Assembly (NCBI RefSeq): GCF_015209505.1
Contig: NZ_JADEYC010000019.1
Location: forward strand, 124,001 to 188,000
Origin: Saccharopolyspora montiporae
GTDB lineage: Bacteria; Actinomycetota; Actinomycetes; Mycobacteriales; Pseudonocardiaceae
Length of the DNA: 64,000 bases
Reading direction: 5' to 3'
Below the pieces are notes generated by a model. The model searched no databases, had not been told where the DNA came from, and was given only the letters and a program-made list of their open reading frames with translations. Positions 1 to 7,754 of the stretch are shown here, in pieces. The first letter of the stretch is position 1. Each line of letters opens with the position of its first letter. The translations under genes were made by a program, and so were the position numbers.

Positions 1-320
1 TACCGACCGCCACACCGACCGCAGGAACCGCACCGTTCTCCTCCACGACGTTCGTCCGAGCTGCCCCACGATTCGATCACGCCCACCGGACGCGTGGAAC
101 CTCCACCCGACGACGATCCGGATCCGACAGATCCCGCTCGCGTGCGTCCCACGGCACGACCCCGACCCGCTCGTGCTGCTCCCCCGCTGGTTGAACACTC
201 CGCCAAACATCGCGGCGCGTCACCGACCAACAGGTCCTGAGCTCCGGCGAAGACGACTCGCAAGGCGGACGTCCCGCTCCCCGGGCAACCATGCGAGCGG
301 CGCACACCCCGCAGGCACGA
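1..320. other. Left edge, no gene recognised
   Basis: I see no convincing gene here. The open frames on both strands are short, lack a good ribosome binding site and give arginine/proline-rich translations typical of GC-rich antisense reading. The stretch ends where the first CRISPR leader-like sequence begins. Confidence 0.5.
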
Positions 321-495
321 ACCGCTCGAACACCATCACCCCTGGTCAAGATAGGTGCAGCAGGGCAATAGGATCAACAACCAGCTACGGAACGACCTCC
401 AAGACCCAACCGCTCGCAACGATCTTTGAAACCCCAGATCAACAACCCCAAGAACCGCCATCTCACCGGCTCCCCGAGCCGGTCACCAATGCGGC
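321..495 (+). CRISPR. CRISPR leader copy L0 with one degenerate solitary repeat
   Basis: This copy contains the leader landmarks shared with the arrays downstream: ACCGCTCG at 321, GGTCA, a -10-like TAGGAT at 369-374, and ACGATCTTTGAAAC from 419. It is followed at 460-495 by a single repeat that keeps the ACCGGCTC/GAGCCGGT hairpin but is altered at its first base and in the 3' part (CACCAAT instead of CCCCATT). The box-to-repeat distance is 139 bp, against 141 in the other leaders. No second repeat follows, so this is an empty or collapsed array. The altered repeat end may make it inactive. The leader assignment rests on the visible alignment with the other copies. Confidence 0.75.
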
Positions 496-614
496 GACAC
501 GGACCCGCGCTTCTTGTTCCGCTGCGGATCAGCATCCGAAGACCGGCCCTGCTCAAACCCACCGGATCACTGTCCGGTCGGGCGAAGGGAAACCCGGACC
601 GCTCCAGCAGCGAC

Positions 615-790
615 GCGCGAGCGGTTCGGCTCCCCCACTCCCAGGCGGAACCGCTCGAACACCATCACCGCAGGTCAAAGCTCTACCGAAGCCAAACAAG
701 ATCAGGTAGGCTGCCCGCAGCGATCTCCACGAGCAACCGCTCGCAACGATCTTTGAAACCCCAGGTCACACACCCCGAAAACCGAGAACG
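615..790 (+). promoter_or_regulatory. CRISPR leader L1 of array 1
   Basis: This leader aligns without gaps to the leader of array 2 (3151-3326, constant offset of 2,536 bp). Positions 615-729 are almost identical and the last 60 bp are diverged but clearly related. Landmarks are ACCGCTCG at 650, GGTCA at 673, an AAGAT/TAGGCT segment at 698-712 that could be a -10 element, and ACGATCTTTGAAAC at 746. It most likely carries the pre-crRNA promoter and the recognition site for spacer integration. Promoter function is inferred. Confidence 0.75.
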
Positions 791-1270
791 GTCTCACCGG
801 CTCCCCGAGCCGGTCCCCATTGCGGCATCGCCCAGCTCGCTCCGTACACCGTGCCCGTGGCCTTGGTCTCACCGGCTCCCCGAGCCGGTCCCCATTGCGG
901 CGTCGGCTCGGCGACGAGCATCTCGCGGCATTCCATGTCTCACCGGCTCCCCGAGCCGGTCCCCATTGCGGCTCACGTAGACGTGCAGGCGGCGCTGCTG
1001 CGGCCACCGCGGTCTCACCGGCTCCCCGAGCCGGTCCCCATTGCGGCCCCGGCCGACCGGTTCTTCGTGTCGCGCACGCCGACCGCGTCTCACCGGCTCC
1101 CCGAGCCGGTCCCCATTGCGGCACCCGGCACGGGCTGGCACACACCGATCCCAGCCCCCGTCTCACCGGCTCCCCGAGCCGGTCCCCATTGCGGCAGCAT
1201 GGCCTCCGGGTATTTGCCCCAACCGTCGGTTCCGGTCTCACCGGCTCCCCGAGCCGGTCCCCATTGCGGT
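791..1270 (+). CRISPR. CRISPR array 1, 7 repeats and 6 unique spacers
   Basis: Thirty-six-nt repeats start at 791, 866, 937, 1012, 1087, 1160 and 1235. The six spacers are 35-39 nt and all different. Each repeat begins GTCTCACC, contains a perfect 8-bp hairpin (ACCGGCTC, loop CCC, GAGCCGGT) and ends ATTGCGGC. An 8-nt 5' handle of the ATTGNNNC kind fits Cas6-type processing in class 1 systems. The last repeat ends in T rather than C, and terminal-repeat decay is expected at the leader-distal end. The leader lies at 615-790, so transcription is on the + strand. Open frames through the array (repeated SHRLPEP peptides) are artefacts of the repeat. Confidence 0.97.
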
Positions 1271-1533
1271 ACGTAGACGACCCGGAACGGCACGTGCATC
1301 GAATCCTGTCCCGGCAGCGCTCCGGGGCGGCCGTCTTCTCGGCCGGCGTTCGGATCGGAGCGTTCGCCCGAGATCATCGACGAGCCAGCAGCAGTCCGAT
1401 GCCACGCGCTCTTTGCCATGGGCCGATCACGCGCACCGGTTTACCAACGTGGCCCTATCGAGCGAACCCACATGCCACGCCGGGAGGCGCACCATAGGGG
1501 GCAAGACCCACTACTCCATGGGGAGGTCAGCCC
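1271..1533. other. Spacer between array 1 and the cas4 remnant
   Basis: No repeat, gene or clear hairpin was found between the terminal repeat and the cas4 start. A ribosome binding site (GGGGAGG) lies just upstream of 1534. Confidence 0.5.
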
Positions 1534-2079
1534 ATGGATCCACAAGCACCATTAGGCGCCCGCGCGCTCAGCGATCTGACGTATTGTCCCCGGCTGTTCC
1601 ACCTCGAATATGCCGACGGACATGCGGCGGATAACGACGAGATCCGGCTGGGTCGGCACGTCCACGCAGTCGTCGACCTGCCCGGCACGCGGAAACGACC
1701 CAGTCATCGCCTCACCAACGTCGATTGGCCGGCCCGGTCCGCACAGCTGCATTCCACCGAGCTCTGCATGACGGCCGTATGCGATGTGGTCGAAGTAAGC
1801 TCTGGGACTGCGCATCCCGTGGAATTCCGCCGTGGCAAACCGAACTCGCGCTCCTGGGAATTCATCTGGATACCCAGCCGACCAGCGGTCGATCGAGGCG
1901 ACCGGGCTGGCGGGTGTCGTCGTCACCTACCACTCCCTCCCGTCATCCGCGGGCGTGCACGCTGTGCAACAGAACCAGCGCGCAACCCTCGTCGTGCTCG
2001 ACGAGGTGCACCACGTCGCGGCCGAAGCCAGTTGGGGCACCGCGGTGCGCCGCATGATCGGCGATGTCGTGTCCGGTGA
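1534..2079 (+). pseudogene. cas4: Truncated Cas4 (Cas4 half of a Cas4-Cas1-like protein)
   Basis: Residues 1-108 read as Cas4, the PD-(D/E)XK nuclease that trims prespacers. Visible features are the N-terminal cysteine in SDLTYCPRLFHLE (C18), catalytic-type H44, D84, and E97 in PVEFRRGK, where the usual lysine of the ExK motif is R99. The spacing and the run from ARSAQLHS to PVEFRRGK most resemble the Cas4 part of type I-G (formerly I-U) Cas4-Cas1 fusions. Homology stops near nt 1857. The rest of the frame is unrelated, and the three C-terminal Fe-S cysteines and all of Cas1 are missing. The start has a good GGGGAGG site. Its tail overlaps the helicase remnant in another frame. It is probably non-functional. 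Confidence 0.7.
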
Positions 2080-2818
2080 GATCCACGCACGTGCGGTGCT
2101 GAACATGACCGGAACCCTGTTCCGATCAAATCCCAAGCTGTCGGCCATCGATCACACTGAGCCGTTGAAGTTGCTGTTCGTGGCACCGACGCTCATCGCA
2201 GCTCGGCGGGCCGCGCGGGCGCTCGACAGGATCACGGGCACCCAGTACGCCTACCTGGTGACGTCCGAGGAGCCATACGCGCTCAGCAATCTTCGCATCG
2301 CGGCCGAAGAACCGCGGTCCTGCGCGATCGTGACGGTGCGCATGGTGACGGAGGGTTTCGACTGTCCACACGTGGCCACGATCGCCTACGCGACGAACAT
2401 CGTGGCCCCGTTGTTCGTCTCGCAGATGATGGCCCGTGCCATGCGACGCACTGAGACGGAACGCTCGTCCGGCAAGGTGCTTCCGGCGAAGATCCTCATC
2501 CCCGACCACCCGGTGCTGCGCGCAGCGTTCGTGTCGGCCATCCAGGACGCGATCCCGCTCGCCGACGACGAACCGTCCGATGAGGAGCAGCGCGCGGAAG
2601 GACCGCAGGAACCGCGTATGCCGCGCTACGAGTTGTTGGGGTCGGACGATCCGCACCTGGAATCCGTCGACGTGCTCGACCAGCCCGACAGCGAGGTCGG
2701 CCCCACCGAACTGGCGGATGCCATCTCGCTGTGCGAGACGATCCACGTGCCCACCGTCTACGCGCCACGGGTGGCCCTCGGGTTGCGTCATCGCCCACCG
2801 CCGACGGACGCCGGTTGA
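1892..2818 (+). pseudogene. Truncated SF2 (DEAD/DEAH) helicase remnant
   Basis: From about nt 1892 the frame reads as an SF2 helicase: GVVVTYHS, the Walker B box VVLDEVHH, motif III in NMTGTLFRS, and C-terminal motifs in TVRMVTEGFDCPHVATIAYAT and QMMARAMRR. The Walker A part and everything before it are missing. The text jumps from TGTLFRS directly to the second RecA fold (LKLLFVAP), so about 100 residues expected in this helicase family are also deleted. The first codons of the longest open frame (from 1832) are not helicase-like. This appears to be a gene scarred by two deletions, joined to the cas4 stump. Whether it belonged to the CRISPR system or to a phage or island is open. Confidence 0.65.
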
Positions 2819-2866
2819 CCGCCGCGCCACTCCGCGAGCGGCCCGATGGCGATCCACCGCGCCCGG

Positions 2867-3040
2867 ACCGCTCGCACCCGCCATCCACGTTCAGCCACCG
2901 CACGTTCGCGTGGTGAGATCAACGAAGGTGTGCGCACCGAGCGATCCCCACGAGCGCGTTCGACGATCCGGGAACCGAGTCCCGGCAACCGCGTTTCGGC
3001 TGCGTTCTCCCACCGGTTCCCGGCGCAGGTTCCGCCGGCT
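2867..3040 (+). repeat. Eroded CRISPR leader-repeat copy (L2')
   Basis: The landmarks of the leader recur here at matching spacing relative to L1 (offset 2,217): ACCGCTCG at 2867, GAGATCA at 2915, GCGATCCCCACGAGC at 2941 (4 bp shifted) and ACGATC at 2963. At about 3006-3040, where a repeat is expected, a badly degraded version can be seen (TCTC, then ACCGGTTCCC, then GCAGGTTCC). The sequence between it and the array 2 leader also resembles that between L0 and L1. I read it as the decayed counterpart of L0. Confidence 0.45.
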
Positions 3041-3150
3041 CAGCGGTCCAGCTTCTCGTGCCGCTGCGGGCCGGCAGAAGGTCAGCCTGCCCAACACCTC
3101 AACCGATTCACCGGACTGTCGAGCGAGACGCACGGCCCGTCCGCCCGGCA

Positions 3151-3326
3151 GCGCGAGCGGTTCGGCTCCCCCACTCCCAGGCGGAACCGCTCGAACACCA
3201 TCACCGCAGGTCAAAGCTCTACCGAAGCCGAACAAGATCAGGTAGGCTGCCCGCAGCGATCTCCATCGAGGACCGCTCGAAACGATCTTTGAAACGCCAG
3301 GTCAGACGCCCCAAAAACCGAGAACG
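3151..3326 (+). promoter_or_regulatory. CRISPR leader L2 of array 2
   Basis: This is a near-identical copy of leader L1: the first 115 bp differ at about one position and the last 60 bp are moderately diverged. ACCGCTCG lies at 3186 and the first repeat begins at 3327, exactly 141 bp apart as in L1 and L3. It presumably drives array 2. Confidence 0.75.
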
Positions 3327-3807
3327 GTCTCACCGGCTCCCAGAGCCGGTCCCCATTGCGGCCTCCAGCGCAACGAACCCGTTGTCCCGGAGCTGGCCCG
3401 TCTCACCGGCTCCCAGAGCCGGTCCCCATTGCGGCCTCCAGCGCAACGAACCCGTTGTCCCGGAGCTGGCCCGTCTCACCGGCTCCCAGAGCCGGTCCCC
3501 ATTGCGGCCTCCAGCGCAACGAACCCGTTGTCCCGGAGCTGGCCCGTCTCACCGGCTCCCAGAGCCGGTCCCCATTGCGGCCTCCAGCGCAACGAACCCG
3601 TTGTCCCGGAGCTGGCCCGTCTCACCGGCTCCCAGAGCCGGTCCCCATTGCGGCCTCCAGCGCAACGAACCCGTTGTCCCGGAGCTGGCCCGTCTCACCG
3701 GCTCCCAGAGCCGGTCCCCATTGCGGCGTGCGATGCATCGTGGGGTGTGCCTGCGTGGTGGGGTGTCTCACGTCTCACCGGCTCCCAGAGCCGGTCCTCG
3801 TTGCGGC
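3327..3807 (+). CRISPR. CRISPR array 2, 7 repeats with the same spacer five times
   Basis: Repeats start at 3327, 3400, 3473, 3546, 3619, 3692 and 3772. The first five spacers are 37 nt and identical, so the array is a perfect 73-bp tandem repeat over five units. The sixth spacer (3728-3771) is different and 44 nt long; its last 7 nt duplicate the repeat start GTCTCAC. The hairpin loop is CCA in all copies, against CCC in array 1. The terminal repeat has extra changes (CCTCGTT). Repeat length, hairpin and ATTGCGGC end match array 1, so both belong to one system. Confidence 0.95.
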
Positions 3808-4086
3808 GCCGATCCGCGGGCGCGCCAACTCCGCACCTGGGCGGTGGAAGCTTTCCATGTACACCACTGGCGGTAGCGCCGTCGTCATTCCGTCCGCGGC
3901 CTGCTCCGCCACCTTCTGGTCGTTGACCGCACTGATCGACGCGATCGGATCATCGCGGGCCGTGAGCCGTTAAACCACGCCCGTGCCCAAGGTCATCGGG
4001 CGTGCGGTGGTGGCCTGGACGCAGCCGTGAGCGGGGATGTCGTGCTCGCGTCCCGCGAGAGCGTTCCGCTCGCGGCCGCGGACCGG
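3808..4086. other. Intergenic stretch after array 2
   Basis: Nothing recognised here. It separates the last CRISPR repeat from the 3' end of the convergent glycosidase gene. Confidence 0.5.
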
Positions 4087-6252
4087 TCAGCTCGACCGGC
4101 CCGTCAAGCGGATGTCGCGGGAGGATTCACCGACCATGATCTCGCAGGTTCCCGGGGCGATGCGCCACTGACCGGTCACACCGTCCCAATAGGACAGATC
4201 GCGATCGGTGAGCGGGAACGTCACGCGTCTCGTCTCGCCCGGTTCCAGGTGGAGCTTCGCGAACCCCTTGAGCTGCTTGGGTGGTTGCGGCGTCGTCTCG
4301 TTCGGGGCGGGCAGGCCGAGGTAGAGCTGCGGGGCGGTCGAGCCCGGGCGCGCGCCCGTGTTCGTGACCGAGACGTGCACCGCTCGGTGCTCCACCTGCA
4401 GGTCGCGGTAGTCGAACTCGGTGTAGGACAGTCCGTGGCCGAACGGGTAGGCGGGTTCGATGTCCTGCTGGTCGAAGTGCCGATAGCCGACGAACACGCC
4501 CTCGTCGAAGTGCACCTTTCCGCCCACGCCCGGGTACCGCTGCGGATCCCCCGCGGTCGGCAGGTCCTCCTCGTGCTCCGGGAACGTGACCGGGAGCCGC
4601 CCGCCCGGATCGACATCGCCGAACAGCACGCGTGCCACCGCCGTGCCCGCACCCGATCCCGCGTACCAGGCTTGCAGCACCGCCCGCGCCCGATGCCGCC
4701 ACGGCATGAGCACCGGGCCGCCGGTGTGCAGCACGACCACCGTGTTCGGGTTGGCGTCGAGGACCGCCTCGATCACCGCATCCTGGTCGACGAACGGATC
4801 GCCCACCTCGACGTTCGGGAACGAGTACAGGCCCGCGTCGACGTCCAGGTCGGGCTTGTCGGTGAACTCCGACTGCAGATCCGCCACGACCACGACCGCC
4901 ACGTCGGCTCCCCGGGCGGCTTCCGCCGCCTTCTCCGGAATCCGACCCTTGTCGTACTCCACGGTGATCGCCGAGCCGGCGCGCTCCGCAAGCCCCTGCT
5001 CGGCCGAGACGAAGCTGAACGGCGTCATCGACGAGGATCCGCCGCCCTGCACGAAACGATCGGCCGCCTCACCGATCACCGCGATCCGGCCGCCCGCCAA
5101 CGTCGCCTCGTCGAGCGGCAGCATCCCGTCATTGGCCAGCAGGGTCATCCCCTGCTCAGCGATGCGCGTCGCTTCGGCCAGATGGCCCGGGCGGTCGATG
5201 AGGTCGTCGTCCGGCGGCTGCGGGGTGCGCTCGAACAGCCCGTGCGCGAACATCGTGCGCAGGATGCGGCGCACGTGGTCATCGATGTCGGCGGTGCTGA
5301 CCTTCCCGGTGTGCACGGCCGTCGAGACCGAACCCGGCGACAAGAACAGAGCGGGCCAGGGTTCGAAGTCCAACCCGTTGTTCAACGAGGCGGCGGTGCT
5401 GTGCACGGCTCCGTAGTCGGCGAGGGTGTATCCGGGGAAACCCCACTCCTGCTTGAGCAGGTCGTTCAGCAACCACTGGTTCTCGCAGCAGTACTGACCG
5501 TTGAGCTTGTTGTAGGCGCCCATCACCGAGCCGACATCGGCCTCGCGCACCGCCGCTTCGAACGGGGGCAGGTAGATCTCGCGGAGCGTCCGTTCGTCCA
5601 CCATCGCGTCGTACTGCAGGCGCGACCCCGCGAGACCGAAAGCGCCCTCCTGCACGTAGGCGCCGAGGTGCTTCGCGCACACGATCAGCCCTTCCCGACG
5701 CGCCGCGACGATCCACGGGACCGCGAGCCCGCTGGTCAGGTACGGGTCCTCACCGAACCCTTCGAACCCGCGCCCCGACAAGGGGGTGCGCAGCACATCG
5801 ATCGTCGGCCCGAACAACACATCGTTGCCCTTGCAGCGGATCTCGTTGCCGACGACCGCCGCGTAGCGCTCGGCCAATTCGGTGTCGAAGGAAGCGGCCA
5901 GCGAGATCGTGGCCGGTAATGCGGTGCCCTCGCCCTGCCGGGCCCCGATCGGCCCGTCGCCGTAGCGCACCGTGGGCACGCCGAGGCGCTCGATCCCGTG
6001 CCCGGTGCCGATGTGCGAATCCGGACCTCCGAGGACCCCGTCGACCTCGTCGCCGCCGAGCAGCGAGATCTTCTCGTCGAGCGTGAGTTCGCGCAGCAGC
6101 AAGCCTGCCCGTCGATCCGGCGGGAGGGTCGGATCACTCCACGGGCCGCGCGGCTCCGGTGCGGCCATGGCTTGCCCCGGCATCCCGGCGGCCGCTCCCG
6201 CGGCCACCGCGGCAGTGGTCAAGAAGGTGCGGCGACCGAAATCACGCGCCAC
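4087..6252 (-). CDS. Secreted GH3 beta-glucosidase-type glycoside hydrolase
   Basis: The 721-residue protein hydrolyses terminal beta-linked sugars by the retaining GH3 mechanism. It opens with a twin-arginine signal (GRRTFLTTAAVAAG, cleavage after AMAA) and should be exported folded. The GH3 barrel follows, with the KHLGAYVQEG region and a nucleophile-type aspartate in YTLADYGAVHS. Then come the alpha/beta sandwich domain (GGGSSSMTPF) and a C-terminal fibronectin-III-like domain (NTGARPGSTAPQLYL). The GTG start at 6252 is chosen because AGGAGCC lies just upstream and it puts the Tat motif at the N terminus; longer frames run into the CRISPR leader region. The exact sugar cannot be read from the sequence. 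Confidence 0.93.
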   Translation of the reverse strand: MARDFGRRTFLTTAAVAAGAAAGMPGQAMAAPEPRGPWSDPTLPPDRRAGLLLRELTLDEKISLLGGDEVDGVLGGPDSHIGTGHGIERLGVPTVRYGDGPIGARQGEGTALPATISLAASFDTELAERYAAVVGNEIRCKGNDVLFGPTIDVLRTPLSGRGFEGFGEDPYLTSGLAVPWIVAARREGLIVCAKHLGAYVQEGAFGLAGSRLQYDAMVDERTLREIYLPPFEAAVREADVGSVMGAYNKLNGQYCCENQWLLNDLLKQEWGFPGYTLADYGAVHSTAASLNNGLDFEPWPALFLSPGSVSTAVHTGKVSTADIDDHVRRILRTMFAHGLFERTPQPPDDDLIDRPGHLAEATRIAEQGMTLLANDGMLPLDEATLAGGRIAVIGEAADRFVQGGGSSSMTPFSFVSAEQGLAERAGSAITVEYDKGRIPEKAAEAARGADVAVVVVADLQSEFTDKPDLDVDAGLYSFPNVEVGDPFVDQDAVIEAVLDANPNTVVVLHTGGPVLMPWRHRARAVLQAWYAGSGAGTAVARVLFGDVDPGGRLPVTFPEHEEDLPTAGDPQRYPGVGGKVHFDEGVFVGYRHFDQQDIEPAYPFGHGLSYTEFDYRDLQVEHRAVHVSVTNTGARPGSTAPQLYLGLPAPNETTPQPPKQLKGFAKLHLEPGETRRVTFPLTDRDLSYWDGVTGQWRIAPGTCEIMVGESSRDIRLTGRSS

Positions 6253-6487
6253 GTCGGCTCCTCTTCCGGTGCAGGCGAATCTCCACGCGACGAGCCGCAC
6301 GAACACCGCCGCACAGCGCGGTTTCGCTCCCCGCCGGATGGAGTCGCGTGATCGATTTCGCGGCAGACTACCGGCGGCACCCCTGCGGGGGAACACCCCT
6401 TGCGAAAACGAACGCGCAACGACGGCGTGTTGTCGTCGACACACGGCATCGACTCCGGCCGACCAGCTCTCGATGCACCGAGCACGC

Positions 6488-6664
6488 ACCGCTCGCATGA
6501 CATCGTCCCTGGTCAGCGGGCCACAGCGAGCTGGTAAGATCGACAGCCGCACTGGGCGTGATCTCCACCGGCAACCGCTCACGACGATCTTTGACATCGC
6601 AGGTCACCTGCCCCGAACACCGTCAACGGTCTCACCGGCTCCCCGAGCCGGTCCCCATTGCGGC
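6488..6664 (+). CRISPR. CRISPR leader L3 with a single perfect repeat
   Basis: ACCGCTCG at 6488, GGTCA at 6511, a -10-like TAAGAT at 6535-6540 and ACGATCTTTGAC from 6584 line up gap-free with L1 and L2, and the repeat begins exactly 141 bp after the first box. The repeat (6629-6664) is identical to those of array 1, with loop CCC. No second repeat follows. This is a solitary, spacer-less leader-repeat unit lying about 2.8 kb from array 2, beyond the glycosidase gene and 188 bp upstream of an esterase start. Confidence 0.85.
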
Positions 6665-6851
6665 CAGCAGGTGCTCGGTCGATGCCAGTGCCAGAAACCC
6701 GACCCATCGGCGAAAAGCGGGGCAACGACCGCGGTTCCGAATCATGAAAACGTCCCGGCAAGGTGCTGCGCCCGGCCGATCGACCGCGGTACGCCGGACC
6801 CGGACCTGCGAAGATCGAGCCACCGCCGCCCCCGACCACCCGGAGTCACCG

Positions 6852-7748
6852 ATGTCCGTGCTGTCCCGCCCGCCGGTCGCCCGGTTGGCCGCCCGTGCGA
6901 TGCAGCGCGCCACGCGCCTGGCCGATCGCGCGCCGTTGCACCGGTTCCCGGAGTTCCCGCGGCGGGTGCGGGCGCTGACCGTCCCGAACTCCGTCGCCGC
7001 CGCGCCGGCCGTGGCCTACCTGCCCGCCGACACCTCCGCACCGCCGCCGGTGCACGTCAACCTGCACGGGGGCGGGTTCGTGCTCGGTGATCCGCGGTGG
7101 GACGACGCGTTGTGCCGGCTGGTGGCGGCCGAAGCCGGGGTCGCCGTCGTCAACGTGGACTACGCGTTGGCACCGCGACACCCGTTCCCGCAGCCGCCGC
7201 AGCAGATCTTCGAGATCCTCGGCTGGATCGCCCGGCACGGCGCCGAGCAGGGGTGGGACGGCGCGCGGATCACGGTGGGCGGGCAGAGCGCCGGGGCCAA
7301 CCTCGCCGCGGCGGCCGCTCGGCTTGCGTTGGAGCGCGGCGGGCCGGACATCGCGCTGCAGGTGCTGCACTACCCGCCGCTGGACCTGGTCACGCCCACC
7401 GCCGACAAGCCGACACCGCTGGCCCGGCCCGCGCTGCGCCCGTGGATGGGCGAGATCTTCAACGCCAGCTACGTTCCGCCGTCCCAGCGGTTCACCGACC
7501 GGTTGGCCTCACCCGCGCACCCGGCGGACACCGCGGCGCTGCACGGGATCGCGCCCGCGCTGGTCATCACCGCCGAATACGACCTGCTGCGCGAAGAAGG
7601 GGTGCGCTACGCCGAGCGGCTGCGCGCCGCCGGTGCGCTGGTGGAGCTGCACGAGGTCGCCGGGGCCGACCACGGGTACGACATGGCCGACGTGGACCGG
7701 GCCCGCGAGGTCTACTCGCTCATCGCGGCGCGCCTGCGCGACGGCTGA
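6852..7748 (+). CDS. Alpha/beta hydrolase of the HSL-like esterase family
   Basis: A 298-residue carboxylesterase. The hormone-sensitive-lipase signature is complete: oxyanion motif HGGGF, nucleophile elbow GQSAG, acid in EYDLLREEG and histidine in GADHGY. No signal peptide or membrane segment is evident, so it should act in the cytoplasm on short-chain esters. The ATG at 6852 follows a GGAG site; longer in-frame extensions would read through the solitary CRISPR repeat and are rejected. Its own promoter must lie between the repeat and 6852, or it may be read from the CRISPR leader promoter, as both are on the + strand. Confidence 0.9.
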   Translation: MSVLSRPPVARLAARAMQRATRLADRAPLHRFPEFPRRVRALTVPNSVAAAPAVAYLPADTSAPPPVHVNLHGGGFVLGDPRWDDALCRLVAAEAGVAVVNVDYALAPRHPFPQPPQQIFEILGWIARHGAEQGWDGARITVGGQSAGANLAAAAARLALERGGPDIALQVLHYPPLDLVTPTADKPTPLARPALRPWMGEIFNASYVPPSQRFTDRLASPAHPADTAALHGIAPALVITAEYDLLREEGVRYAERLRAAGALVELHEVAGADHGYDMADVDRAREVYSLIAARLRDG

Positions 7749-7754
7749 CCGTCG

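Noticed and set aside
820..1634. Several long + strand frames across arrays 1 and 2 encoding repeated SHRLPEPVPIAA or SPAPRAGPHCG peptides
   Set aside because: They are translations of the CRISPR repeat in different frames; the repeat length is a multiple of three, so frames stay open.
1832..1891. ATG at 1832 as a true start of the helicase frame
   Set aside because: The first 20 residues are not helicase-like and overlap the Cas4 reading frame; homology begins near 1892, so this is a fused remnant rather than a genuine start.
3327..3727. Interpretation of array 2 as an ordinary minisatellite
   Set aside because: The 36-bp conserved part, hairpin and end match array 1, where spacers are all different, and the same leader precedes both.
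4027..5919. A 630-residue + strand open frame
   Set aside because: Antisense to the GH3 glycosidase; arginine/histidine-rich composition and no ribosome binding site. Similar antisense shadows at 9837-12488, 45627-47579 and 59054-61060 were rejected for the same reason.
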